The notes under the pieces are model-generated. The model had not been told where the DNA came from. It saw only the letters and a program-made list of their open reading frames with translations, and did no database searches. Below are positions 1 to 12,627 of a DNA stretch of 64,000 bases, piece after piece; within the stretch, counting starts at the first letter, position 1; every line of letters starts with the position of its first letter. The position numbers and the translations under genes are program-made. Source of the stretch: Glycine soja (lineage: Eukaryota; Streptophyta; Magnoliopsida; Fabales; Fabaceae); contig NC_041019.1 of assembly GCF_004193775.1 (NCBI RefSeq), positions 48,645,928-48,709,927 of the forward strand, given 5' to 3'.

Positions 1-62
1 TGTGCATTGTATCCTCCATCTGTTTTGGTGGTTTTGAAAGGATCTAACTTGGATGCTGGGAG
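1..62 (+). other. Probable 5' UTR exon of the uS17 gene (left-truncated)
   Basis: A GT donor follows GGGAG at position 63 and a T-rich stretch ending in GCAG lies at about 214, just before the uS17 start codon. This looks like an intron in the 5' UTR, so bases 1-62 would be the end of a leader exon that starts outside the window. No coding potential is needed to explain it. Transcript evidence would be required to be sure. Confidence 0.4.
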
Positions 63-228
63 GTATATTTAAGTATGGTCTATGGGGTTTTAATTTTTTG
101 CAAGTTCCACCCCTCGACAAAATTTGTTTATTTACATCCCTGGTTGAAGTCCATGAAATTCAAATGGGAAATTCGTGACATTTTTAAAAAAAATCCAATT
201 TTGGGTAATTGCAGGTTGGGAGGAGAAA

Positions 229-674
229 ATGAAGCAAGTTGTAGGAATGGTGGTTTCCAATAAGATGCAGAAATCAGTTGTGGTGGCAGTGGATAGACTT
301 TTCTACCACAAATTGTATGATCGTTATGTCAAGCGCACCTCTAAATTCATGGCTCACGATGAGAACAACCTCTGTAACATTGGTGACAAAGTTAGTAGCA
401 TGAACTTACAATTTTATTTGGTTTATTCTTCATCACTTAAATTCTTGTGCATGTTATTCTTATCACTTGATTTGTACTCTAACTTTTGCCCAAAAGTTAA
501 TGAATCTATCAATTTTGCCATGTTGTTTAGGTTCGACTGGATCCTTCTAGGCCTTTGAGCAAGCATAAACACTGGGTTGTTGCTGAAATTCTTAAGAAGG
601 CACAGATATACGTTCCACTGTCCACGCCAGCATCTGATAATGTGAACTCCAGCTCTGTAGCACCAGCTTCATAA
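229..674 (+). CDS. RPS17: Small ribosomal subunit protein uS17, mitochondrial/bacterial type (2 exons)
   Basis: Exons 229-390 and 531-674, joined in phase 0 across a GT-AG intron, give about 101 residues. The protein is an OB-fold ribosomal protein that binds 16S-type rRNA in the small subunit. Residues 1-30 carry the family core ([18 protein letters not shown]), followed by KYKRY-like positions, the HDE turn and the [14 protein letters not shown] block after the splice. Length and sequence resemble the Arabidopsis EMB1129-type S17, which is assigned to organelles. I see no clear cleavable transit peptide, which is common for this short family. The start at 229 is chosen because family similarity begins there and an acceptor-like GCAG sits 15 bases upstream. 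The C-terminal Ser/Ala-rich tail is poorly conserved. Mitochondrial rather than plastid location is inferred from family knowledge. Confidence 0.85.
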
Positions 675-3600
675 ATTGGCTCAAGGTCTGAAATATATGA
701 ACTTAATTCTTTTTTTGAATACATCCTATTAGGATTGTATTCTGTTAAGATTTCATAATATTCCCCATACTCGTGGAAAAGGTTACACTGTTGTGGACAT
801 GCTTTCTGTTTTTGGCATCACATGTTTCTACAGATTTCCTGTTTCCTTGTTGTCCTTGTTTTTTGTACTATTCTTACTTTACTCATTTCTTGTTCTCTAG
901 TTTGTCATACACTTAGCCTCTGATTCCAGCCATCCTTCAAATCCATGGGGCTATACAAACTCATGAGAGATATTTTTGGGGGGCATTTTCCCTTCCCTGT
1001 GCTCTCTTCTCCCCTACTCCAACAATAGAGAAGTTCTGACACACGAGTTATGTGTATAGTTGTTTTTTTGTTTTCTCCATGCTATGTTGGTGAATATCTG
1101 TATCCTCCAATGGTAATGTCATCACCATGTTTGAGTGTAAAGCAAGCCAGTGGTATGCCATTGTTGAGGAAATAGATGCAAGAGTGGCTGCGTGTAGAGA
1201 AGTCGCAGGAAGCTTTCTGCTTACTCAATGAATTTGCATAGTGCAGATAGGAATAAAGAATATTACCTACTTAGCTGGACAAACTATGCCTGCTCTTTTA
1301 AAAAGCTTGGCTTTACATAAGGCCATTCATTTCTTAATATTCTCTACATTCGATTGAAGACTGTCCTTGAAACTCTCCCTCACAGTAGAGGGAGTCTCAG
1401 ATATTTTCCAAGATTATTAACAATTCTGATTGGAGAAATATTGGTGAAATTATCTCTTCTTCTCCTTGTGACAGTAGGTGAGCACAAAGCCATAGATTTC
1501 TAAAAATTATCTTTTAAGTCAGAAACTTCACAGAATTCCTATTATATGACAAGCTGAATCAGCGCATTTATAGTCATTAGCCTTAAAAAAGAGAAGGACA
1601 TCATCACGGAAGTGAGAGATTCGAAGACCTCGTACAACATGAAAAGGCAGCCACTGCCAACTTTTTGCTTGATCAGGATGAGGACTTTAATTTTCTTTTT
1701 CATCTTTTATAAAATTAATAAAATATGAGAAAAGAAAGGGTCTTGCTAATCAATTTCCTTTAGGAATTAAAGGAGAATGTATTTAATGTATAAATCATAG
1801 AAGAGCATAAGAAAATTATGAAAAATGCAATTTTACGCATCTCAATAAAAAACTTTTTACTCTTAATTTCTTAACCAATGTTGTTAGGAAAATGGTTAGC
1901 ATTTGCCAAAAAGATTTTCCCAAAAGATAAGGGGAGGGGACATAGAACCGTATTGTTAGAGTCCTCTTTAAAGCAAGAAGCACTCCATCTCAGGCCCATT
2001 TTACACAATGAATATCCGTTTGATTATATTTTAGTCAAAGTTGGTTGTTAAGTTTTACGAATATGATTTAATTATCTAAATGCGAACATTTAAAATTAAA
2101 AAAAAAAAAACAGATCTTATGCAGGTGGTCCAGACTCCAGATCGTAAGTAGAAGGCTGTCCATGTTGTTGTTTTGTTGGAAAGATACTTACTCCAGAATT
2201 AGAGCCCCTATTCTGTTATCGTCTTTATCCGAACTTACTCCCTCTTTTACTTTCTATTTGGATATTATTTCATTTTTTTTATTATCCATTTGGATATTAT
2301 TTCTAAACTTTGGTGGCTGGATAAAGTTTAATATGATATGTTATAAGGTTTTGATTAGCTGATAATTTGATGCTGTAAAATCAGTCTGCTGTATTTTCAT
2401 CAAGTCTGATTAGCTATGTCAAGCTGCTATATTTTTTGGTAGTATTTGCCGTACGTGAAATTGGGTTTACGTTTATGTTATCAAATATGGTTTTTTTTTT
2501 TCTTTTTCCTCACATGATTTATGTTACAATTTTATCAGGCAGGTTTTTTTAGTAATAAATATAGATATAGACGTGTCAGGGTGCTGTATTATATCTGCAT
2601 CGAGTTTCCCAGTAAAGTAAAAGAAGCCTCAAATTGAAAATATCTGTAATGTAAGTTCCGTTCTTATGGCACTTGGTTTTCATGTTGAAATGAACACACA
2701 TGGAATTCGTTTATTCGTCTTATTCAAGATTTTTTTTTATAACTTATTCAAGATATTTTAAATCCATTCCCAAAAAAGTTTCCTATTTTCTAGAAAAAAA
2801 AACTATGGATCCAATTATGATGAAATTGATAGCACATGGGGCATCTCTATGAATGCAATTTGTGAAATATAAAATGACTAATTTATTTATTTTTTTCCCT
2901 ATAACAGGGGAATTGACATTTTTTAAAGAAATATAAAATTTAGAAGATGCACTTAGTAATAACACTAATTTGATACCAACATTCAACGTGTTGCAGTGGT
3001 AAGAGATCTGGTCATGATAGTGGGGGAACGTAGGGGGATTGGAAAATGCAGAGTGATATGGTTTATTGAGGTCTGAATAAATCAGTAGTACTGAGTTGAA
3101 TTGCAGATGCTAGGTGCATATGGTGTGTTAATAACTCTCATACACAGCAAGTGGCACGTTGACCATTCTCAACACATTAATGTCTTGCTCCTCAGGCAAG
3201 GTTGTTTATGGTAAAATATAGAAAGACAATAATCCCGAGTTATTTTATTTTATTCTCTGTGGCCCTGAGTTTATTTCCATAATCACACTTCATCTATAAC
3301 ACTTTAAGTTCACAAATGCTCTAATGAAACAAAAAAATAATATTCAAGTAACCGAAAAAAATTTAAAGTAAAACCATTAACAAAGTTAGATGTTGGGTCC
3401 TTGTCAGTTTATAAAGTATGTTAGTTTACTTCAAAACACGAATTATGTTCATATAAAAACACTTGATTTTAATTTTGGCTGTGTTGTTCATGTTCCAATA
3501 CTAGTGGAAGTTGTTAAAATTGACAATAAAAGGCAAAACTCACATACATGAATGGATTGAATACTCCAGAATTATTCTGTTTAATGAGAAGAAAAACCGT

Positions 3601-4383
3601 TTTAGACTTCTGTTAAGTTCATTTATTAAGGTGCGGGACCTATGCTCCTAATCTAACTGTTGGAGTTAATTTGCTGGATTTGTGTAGTTGGAATTCATTT
3701 GGTGCCAACTATATCCCTTGACTACAAAGCAAAGCGTTTCATTAATTTAGTTTCTTTCTCAAAGTATATCTAATGATTCTTTTGGGGCAAAATTAAGCTG
3801 TCTTCTTTTGAAATAGGGGAAGATATCATTTGGCATGCATAAAGTTCTCTCGTCTTTTGCCGATAGAAATCATTCCCGAAATTATACGCACAAGAAATAC
3901 TACAAACAAATTGCATTATAGTTCGTGTGGCTATATATGTTAGCTTCTAAGTTTGTTTTGCATGATTGAGAAGTAGATGCAATTATCACGTATAGTTTCG
4001 TTCAAAGAATAAATAATTACGGCAAAAGCTGGTTCTTTTCTTTCTGTTGTACCCAATTAAGAGAAGGAACTTTATAATGTAATTTGAATGTAATATACGA
4101 GGCACAAAGAAGTGCAAAATATAGGCGTAACCATGCCATTATGAACGTGGCCGAGTGGTGTTTGGTTGAAGTCCCCAAGTTTTGCGAAATGTCAAGACAG
4201 CAAGAGCTCATGATGGTATGAAGAGATAATAATGAGGTGGAATTCATACTTGTCCAATGCATCTATCATTATTAACAATTTTCACCCTATATATTTAAAG
4301 GTTCTTCTTGGCTTATCGACAGTAAAATTAATGAATTAACAGTAAAATTAATGAATTAACAAGAAAATGTATATTTTTTCTTC
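675..4383. other. Intergenic DNA, no gene recognised
   Basis: About 3.7 kb of AT-rich sequence follows the uS17 stop; the first few hundred bases probably hold its 3' UTR. The open frames here are short, lack similarity that I recognise and are interrupted in all frames. A perfect 20 bp direct duplication (AGTAAAATTAATGAATTAAC) lies near 4321-4360. Nothing else is supported. Confidence 0.6.
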
Positions 4384-4796
4384 ACTAAGTTTTTAATCCT
4401 ATTTTTTTTTTTAAATTTAATTTTCAGTTTCTAAACTTTTGTTTGACTAATCAAGATCTCTCAATTTTTTTCGTTAAGATTTTTAGTTCTTAAACTTTTG
4501 TTTGACTAGACGAGAGTCCTAAACTTTTTAAAATTCTAGTTTTTAGTCCCTAAATAAAAGTTTAAGCTTATTATTTTTATTTATTTGATGATATTTTAAG
4601 AATTAAAAATATAATTTTTAAAAATTTTAGGAAAAAAATCCTTAATAAAAAAAAGTTAAAGAATCTTGACTAATCAAACAAAAATTTATAAACTAAAAAC
4701 CTTAATAAAAAAATTAAGAAATCTTAACTAGTCAAATAAAAGTTTAAGAAATAGAAATCAAATTTTAAAAAAAATTAGTAACTAAAAATTTAGTTG
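4384..4796. repeat. Foldback / MITE-like inverted repeat (~0.4 kb)
   Basis: The left arm (about 4384-4560) contains phrases such as CTAAACTTTTGTTTGACTA twice, and the right arm (about 4600-4796) contains their reverse complements (TAGTCAAATAAAAGTTTAAG and TAATCAAACAAAAATTTATA) in mirrored order. The arms are imperfect and AT-rich, separated by a short loop. The form fits a hairpin-forming miniature DNA element. No coding capacity. I could not define a clean target-site duplication. Confidence 0.6.
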
Positions 4797-5429
4797 ATCT
4801 ATTTTTTATTGGTGAGAATTAAAGATAATGTGATAATTTATTACAACTCATACCATTCATCAATCAACTAAATTAGACTACCTTAAAAAAATAATATATC
4901 ATTCAAGTACATTTATAGGGTGATAAATTGAATCTACTTCGATAATTAAAAAGAAAGAACTTGACTTCATTGAAATAGATAAATTACTAAAATGAAGCAC
5001 ATGAAATATAAACTAACAAGAATTGCTAAAAGTTGACTTCATTGAACTAGATAACTTGCTAAAAATTAAACTCATGACATACAAATTGGTCATGGACTCA
5101 AATTGTGCAATATTATTATATGTATCTTATTATATTCAACTATGGTGCGCAAAATCTAGAAAAAAGTGCACAAAGGAAACACAACAGAAAGAAATAAGAA
5201 CTTTCAAGAATTAAAATTTTCACATGCACCAAGACTCAAAACAAGTTTCGTGTGGAATAAAAACTTGTCTTCCTTTGTTGCTATAACATTGTTTTTAGAA
5301 ATAAAAAAAAAACGAAGCATTAAGACCCCAAGATGCAAATTACAGTTGAGCTCAATCATCAAACAACAACACTACCAACTCAAACAAATTCCAAATCCAA
5401 TGATCTAATCTGAATCTGTAACCAAATGG
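4797..5429. other. Intergenic DNA upstream of the receptor kinase
   Basis: AT-rich sequence without a gene I can recognise. Short open frames at about 5020-5400 have no family signature and are best read as chance. Confidence 0.5.
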
Positions 5430-5738
5430 ATCAAACAAGATTCTCTCTTCCTCTCTCAATTGACAATTGCTTCTCTTTCACTTCACTCTTTTCGTTACCC
5501 CTCTCCTTCTCTCTCTTTCTTTTTGGCGGGAATTGGACCCCACAAAATTAAAATCTCGTCTTCTCCCAACTCTACTTATCTCTTCTCTCATAAATATAAC
5601 TACTTCCTTTCTTTCTTACGCCTCAACTCTAAACCATTTTCTGCACTTTTCACTCTCAGAAAACTGCACAAAACGGTGCCGTACCATTACCACATTTCTT
5701 CCACTTCCAAAACGGTGCCGTATTATAACTCATTCTAA
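5430..5738 (+). promoter_or_regulatory. CT-rich leader/promoter of the LRR receptor kinase, with a duplicated 14 bp box
   Basis: A pyrimidine-rich tract (about 5440-5525, CTTCTCTCTT-like) typical of plant core promoters and 5' leaders precedes the start codon. Two identical copies of AAAACGGTGCCGTA lie at 5670-5683 and 5709-5722, 39 bp apart, ending 16 bp before the ATG. The box is close to an inverted repeat (ACGGTGCCGT). Transcription start and box function are not known from sequence. Confidence 0.45.
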
Positions 5739-8700
5739 ATGACCGTTAGTCTGTTCATCTTTCTTCTCCTCTTCTTCTTTTTCCATCCCGCCGTTTCTCT
5801 CTCCTCCGACGGCATCGCGCTTCTCACTCTCAAGTCTGCCGTGGATGCCTCCGGCGCCTCCGCGTTCTCCGACTGGAACGACGCCGACGCCACGCCGTGC
5901 CAGTGGTCCGGCGTCACGTGCGCGGACATCTCCGGCCTCCCCGAGCCGCGAGTCGTCGGAGTCGCGCTCTCCGGCAAGGGCCTCCGCGGCTACCTCCCGT
6001 CGGAGCTCGGCACGCTCCTCTACCTCCGCCGCCTCAACCTCCACACCAACGCCCTCCGCGGCGCCATCCCGGCGCAGCTCTTCAACGCCACCGCGCTCCA
6101 CAGCGTCTTCCTCCACGGTAACAATCTCTCCGGCAACCTCCCTCCCTCCGTCTGCACCCTCCCCCGCCTCGAAAACCTCGACCTCTCCGACAACGCCCTC
6201 TCCGGCGCCATTCCCGACACGCTCCGAAAATGCTCCAACCTCCAGCGCTTGATCCTCGCCCGGAACAAATTCTCCGGCGATATTCCGGCGAGTCCGTGGC
6301 CGGAGATGGAAAACCTAGTTCAGCTCGACCTTTCATCGAACCTTCTAGAAGGTTCGATCCCGGACAAGCTCGGTGAGCTTAAAATCCTAACCGGAACCCT
6401 AAACCTCTCATTCAACCACTTGTCTGGTAAAATCCCTAAATCTCTCGGAAACTTGCCTGTTGTCGTGAGCTTCGATCTTCGAAACAATTATTTGAGCGGT
6501 GAGATTCCCCAAACGGGGTCGTTTTCGAACCAGGGCCCCACTGCGTTCCTCAACAACCCGAACCTGTGCGGATTTCCTTTGCAGAAGCCCTGCGCAGGTT
6601 CGGCGCGGAGCGAACCGGGGCTCAGCCCTGGTTCTCGTGGGGCGCACCGGCCCACAAAGGGGCTGAGCCCCGGTTCGATTATCTTGATCTCGGTGGCGGA
6701 TGCCGCCGGGGTGGCCTTGATTGGACTTGTGGTGGTTTATGTTTATTGGAAGAGGAAGGGCAAGTCCAATGGGTGTAGTTGCACTTTGAAGAGGAAGTTT
6801 GGTGGGGAGAGTGAGGAGTTGAGTTTGTGTTGTTGGTGTAATGGGGTGAAGAGTGATGACTCTGAGGTGGAGGAGGGGGAGAAGGGAGAGGGGGAGAGTG
6901 GGAGAGGGGAAGGGGATTTGGTGGCCATTGACAAAGGTTTCAACTTTGAGCTTGATGAGTTGTTGAGGGCTTCTGCTTATGTGTTGGGGAAGAGTGGATT
7001 GGGGATTGTGTATAAGGTGGTGCTTGGGAATGGGGTGCCTGTTGCTGTGAGGAGATTGGGGGAGGGTGGAGAACAGAGGTATAAGGAGTTTGCTGCTGAG
7101 GTTCAAGCCATTGGGAAAGTGAAGCATCCCAACATTGTGAGGTTAAGAGCATATTATTGGGCTCCTGATGAGAAGCTCTTGATCAGTGATTTCATCTCCA
7201 ATGGCAATTTGGCCACTGCCCTTAGAGGTCAGTGAGTTCTTTCTTTCACATGCTGTTCATGTTTTCATTTTTGCCTTTTCTTTTTTGGGTCATTGATTTT
7301 GTTAATTTGTTGCATTCACTGATTGGGGGAGGGGGTGTTTGGGGCCATTTTTACTCTCACCATCCATAACAGACTAGCAAGCTTTTGTGTACTTTGATGA
7401 TTATTCCCACACACACAGACAAAAAAGTGGTGGCTACTAATTAGAGTTGCACAATAATAGTAACGAAAAAAATACTAATGTTAGCTGATAATAATTGGGT
7501 GAAATTTGAATCTTAGGCAATGTAAGTAATTTAAACATTTTAGTAGGTTGTTACACAATGCTCAATTTATCCGGTTTGATTATGTCAAATGAATGCTTTT
7601 TTTTTTTATATAAAAAAATGAACATTGAGTAATAATTAAAAAAGGTCTGAGTCAGACCATTTAACCATTCCGGCATTACTGGCACATCCCAACATTTTTT
7701 TTTTTACAAAAGTTGGTATTAATGTTTTGTGTAAATTCATATATTAAACTTTTAGAAAATATTTCATGTAGCATTATCATTAATTAGACTAATGATAACG
7801 TCTTAATCAAAACTAGCTTACTGTATTATCAACTTTAGGCTTTATTAACTGTCGGTGTATAATTTTTTATCCCCATGCTTAGAATATTTCTTTTATAAAT
7901 GATTTGCAATATGGTTGAGTTTATATAGCCCTCAACTTATTATAAGTTTTTTTTTTTTTTTCATTTTCTGGTTTTCATGAGTTCAAAGAGCAATTTAACT
8001 GTGCAAACTAGGTTCTATACGAATGTTATGTTCTGTGGTTCACTGATTAGATTAATTATTGTCCTTTTTATAATTCAGCCAGAATAAAAAAAAATTTGTC
8101 CTTCCTAGAAAGGATTGTTATCAATAGAAATTTAACATGTTTTTTAAAAGAAGTGATGCTAGAATATGCTAGTTTTACTTGCAGGGAAACATGAAAGAAA
8201 TTGGGTTTGGAGTTCTGTGTTTTTCCGTTGTCTTCATTCTGTCTGTGTTTGTTTTTGCTAGAATAATAGAAGTGTCGTTTCTATTTGATAGATTTGTGGG
8301 GACAATGGGACCAAAGTGGTAGGTTAACTGGTGCAAATGCGCAACATTAAATTTTAACTTGTCTTGGTAGAAATAAAGAAATGACATTATATCTAATTTG
8401 ATAATTATTATTGCCAAGGGGCGTTGGATCCAATAAATTGTTTGGTGAGAGTGTGAGACAACAGTGCTAATGTTAATGACCTCTCTTTGGGGACATACGA
8501 CGAGAAAGTAAGACATTCACCATGTGTCTGGGAAATCTGATGGCAGTGGCACTCACGTTGGGGACCATGAGCTTCTAGACCTTTAGCTCATTTGCTGCAC
8601 ATGGGCCACTTAACAAACCAAAACTTTAGGTGGAAAAGTTACTCTTTCACAGTTCCATGTCATTTCCCAAGTGCTGTGTCTGTGTCTGTTTGACTTTAAT

Positions 8701-10006
8701 TTCATTTTAGTTGTTTGGATCTCCTTTACTATATACTTATATCTCCGGTTTATCAGTTATCATACACTCCGTAACACTAACAGTATCTCTAAAAGTAAGC
8801 TTTGTTCCGAGTCTTTTGTTCGAGTTTGTGCCGCATTTTTGCCTTTATTTCTTTCAGCTAAAGTTGAACTTCTAGTTTTTTGTTTATTGTAGTTGAACTT
8901 CCTTTTCTTAGACTCCGGTGGAAAACTTTACTTTTTCTTGTCCCATTATTTTCCTTTTGGCTAAACTTTCTTACTTTTGAAGCTGTCTCTACTAGCTTCA
9001 CGGTCGCTTGATTAAATCCGGCCCCTTTCAGTTTTTTGTATTTGATTTTTGTTTTGTTTGTTTGTACAGTAGGGATAATGAGGTTTGAATTTAAAACTTC
9101 ATGCAAACTATTTAAATGTCTCACCAGTAAGCCCAACCATAGCGGGTATATTTGAAATTATCTAGAAAAATATTTAAAATTGCTATTTTTGTCTTCATCT
9201 CAAGAGGATATGTTATTCTATTATAAATTTTGTATAAAATCCTTTGAGTCAACACCATAAATTTATAATTGCAACAAAAAATAACTTGTGATCTGTTTTT
9301 GCATTCTATACAAGATTTTCTAATAAAAAAATCAGCTAAAATTAGTGCATATTTAATGCTAATTATTTATGCAGGGAGAAATGGTCAACCATCTCCAAAT
9401 CTTTCATGGTCAACCAGGCTAAAAATCATCAAAAGAACAGCCAGGGGTTTGGCCTATCTCCATGAATGCAGTCCAAGAAAATTTGTTCATGGTGACGTCA
9501 AACCCTCCAACATCCTCCTCAGCACGGACTTCCAACCCCACATTTCTGATTTTGGTCTTAGCAGACTGATCAGCATCACTGGCAACAACCCCTCCTCTGG
9601 TGGCCTTATGGGAGGAGCTTTTCCTTACTTGAAGCCATCGCAAACAGAGCGAACTAACAACTACAAAGCCCCCGAGGCTCGAGTCCTGGGTTGCATACCC
9701 ACTCAGAAGTGGGATGTGTATTCATTTGGAGTTGTATTACTTGAATTGCTTACTGGCAAGGCCCCGGATTCTTCTCCAGCCGCATCAACTTCCATGGATG
9801 TCCCTGACTTGGTGAGATGGGTTAGGAAAGGGTTTGAACAAGAAAGTCCATTATCTGAAATTGTTGATCCGTCGATGCTCCATGAAGTGCATGCCAAGAA
9901 AGAGGTACTGGCTGTGTTTCATGTAGCACTACAATGCACTGAGGGAGACCCTGAAGTCAGGCCTAGAATGAAAACTGTCTCCGAAAATCTTGAAAGGATT
10001 GGATAA
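5739..10006 (+). CDS. LRR receptor-like protein kinase, LRR-III / At1g67510-like (2 exons)
   Basis: Exon 1 is 5739-7227 and exon 2 is 9375-10006; the 2.15 kb intron is GT-AG and phase 1, and the product is about 706 residues. Order: signal peptide (1-22), LRRNT_2 cap (about 24-62, ending in the CQWSGVTC block), about eight LRRs (70-265), a variable linker, one membrane helix (about 312-336), an acidic juxtamembrane stretch, and a kinase domain from about residue 405. The glycine loop GKSGLGIVY, catalytic Asp537 in HGDVKPSN and Asp555-Phe-Gly are present. The ATP-binding Lys of the VAIK motif is Arg438 (VAVRRL), and HRD is HGD (non-RD type). The sequence resembles Arabidopsis At1g67510, which as I recall shares the VAVRR motif. 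A plasma-membrane receptor with weak or absent catalysis is inferred; its ligand is unknown. The first 600 bases of exon 1 are strikingly GC-rich compared with everything around them, so the antisense open frames here are composition shadows. Confidence 0.92.
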
Positions 10007-12627
10007 TAATGTTCTAATGTTCACCAGCTTAAAGTAGTGCACCTGAGACTTGAATTCCAATGGCACTCGAGGAAGATGCATTGCAGCTCCATGATGCATT
10101 TTTGTGTGTTAGCACTCGGAAGATTTTCTTGTGGGGGCATCAAGATGGTGTTGCAAATACTTTTCCATCTCCAACTAGGTCCTCAGGCCCTTCTGTGTTA
10201 AAGCAATTTTTTTGACGGCTATCACCATCACAGGTCTCAGCCCATCTCGTTCTTTTTTGGGCAAATCAAGGCAGTTGATAGATATATTTAAATTTTGTTC
10301 TGATCTCATTTCAACTTGGGTCTGATTACAATAATTTCACAATATCACTTGTTATTACTTAGGTTGGCAGATGCAATCTTGTGTATAATAAAATTATTTC
10401 TCTTCTCCGTTGTGAATGACAACTCACTTTCACATTCTTCTTCAGTGTTCTAAAGATTGTCGGTGCTCACAAATTTGCAAATTAGTTCTTGCCATTTGCC
10501 AATGTAGCAACTACACTGAAAAATAACGACAAAGAGACTGAACTTTTAATTTAACCTAATAATATATATATTTCAGGTACTAAAATAATCCTTATTCTTA
10601 TGTATTACAATGGGAGAATTTCCTAACATGTTATTGTCATGGATTCATATAAGCAAAAAACGAAAAAGTGATATCGTATATTTGATTTAAATATAAATAA
10701 ATTTAATTAATTTTATCCTATTTAATGATATTATTTCTAAAACTTTCTTCATTTAATTTTTATATTTTTAATGATATTTTTTCATTTATGATAATAAGTT
10801 CTAATGAAGAATATTTTAGAAATAATATTATTTTTTTACTTATTTGAGATTAACTTTCTTAGTAAAATTAATTACTTTTATTTATATGAGTTTAAAGGGA
10901 ATATAATAAGAAACTCAATAAATAATGCTGGGTTCAATTTCTTCCACACATTAAATAATATACTCAGCCTATGGCCTATAATTGCTCTTCCCTTATGTAC
11001 TTTTTTCTTCTTTTTTTTTACAAATATTCTGCTGAGGAAGTAATCTTATTGATTTTATTTATCTATTTTTAAATTATGGCGGGTTAACTTAACCCCCAAC
11101 CGTCTATGGTTGAATTAGGTTGAATGTTCAACTCAAAATAAATTTATTCTAAACCTATTTTTTTTTTTTTAAGCAAATTGAGTTGGCATCACCTATATTT
11201 TCCTTTCTACTATTTTTCACAACTTGATCTTACTTTCCACCAGTCTAAGCTAGACTCCTCTGTTATGTCTAAGGTAAACACTTAATGCACCAATGTATAT
11301 GTCTAATGTAATATAATTAGGGTGCACCAAAGCAAATACACTAGTGCGTTTAAGTAATTGCCTATGTCTAAACGTGGGATAGGATCGGATCCATCCCCTC
11401 CTCCTGGTTACCAACTATGATGGACAAAAAGTGTACGTAGTTCCCTATTTGGTAAATTCAGTTTGAGTTTATCTTGAAGTGTTGAACTTGAACCCTTTGA
11501 AAGAAAAGAAAACGTTGAATCCAAACTTACTAGAGTGTACCTTGGTGCACAAGTATGTATTGCACTGTGAAACTTCGTTGCATCTACTAAAGGATTACCA
11601 TGGATTGATAGAAATCAGTCTAAACTAGTACTTGTACTATTGTACTTTTTAAATGAGACTAAATTTTTTAATGGTGCTTTTGGTTTAAAAGAATGAAAGA
11701 ATTAGAGTTGAATCAAATACTACCTGAGAGTTTATTTTGAAGTAGAATTTTAGAAAGGAAAAATTATGATACTTTATTTTATAAACTTATCATATTAAAA
11801 ATATATTTTCTTATGTGATAAATTAAATCTGTATTTTAAACGAGTGAACTTTTAATAACTATTTTTTAGCAAGAACATTTTTAAAATATTTCATAAATAA
11901 GAGTATTTTTAAAAATTGTTATCTCTCTTATTACTATTATACATTAAACTTTTAATTTTTTTTTTCATTCTATTTTTTCTTTCTTTTAAATATATATTTT
12001 TATTTTTATTTGATTTAACTACTAGCTAAAATAGATTCTTTCACAATTATCTAAAAAAACAACTTAATTTTATCAACTTTATTTTCATCATGATTTTTTT
12101 TTATTTTTACATTTTCATTTTATTTTTCAATTAAGTTTTAATATTTTGTAAGGAAATAATAATTAAAAATATCTTTGTAATAGTATATAAATTATTTATT
12201 ATAAATTTAAAATGTAATATATATTTTTAAAATGTTTATTTATTATTGATAATAATTAAAATATAATTTATATATTCTAAAATATTTTTATTATAAATTT
12301 TAATTTTATAAAAAATACTTATGTTAGACAATCATGTGCTAAATGACTGGTAGCCTATTAAAATGAAGACCTAACATAATTAGTAAAAATTACCAAAAAA
12401 ATATAACTACTAATCTACTTCTTTCGGTATCAAATCAAATATAAGGAAAAAATATTTTTGGTTTCAAATATAATTTTTTTAATTAACTTTATCTTATTTA
12501 ATATTATTATATTTAAAATATTTTTTATTTAATTGATTTGTTACTATTAAAAAATTATTTCTGACCAAAGAAATTCATACAACCGTTACATTCAAAAAAA
12601 TAAAAATAAAAAATCGAAGATACGGTT
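10007..12627. other. Intergenic DNA (3' UTR region, then AT-rich spacer)
   Basis: The first ~400 bases probably contain the 3' UTR of the kinase gene. From about 10,550 the sequence becomes very AT-rich with homopolymer runs and no family-like reading frame. I see no RNA gene or recognisable transposon. Confidence 0.55.

Noticed and set aside
5730..7152. Several long antisense and alternate-frame open frames inside the receptor kinase exon 1 (for example 6408-7127 minus)
   Set aside because: They mirror the GC-rich, stop-poor coding frame, show low-complexity composition and match no family; the sense frame is clearly an LRR kinase.
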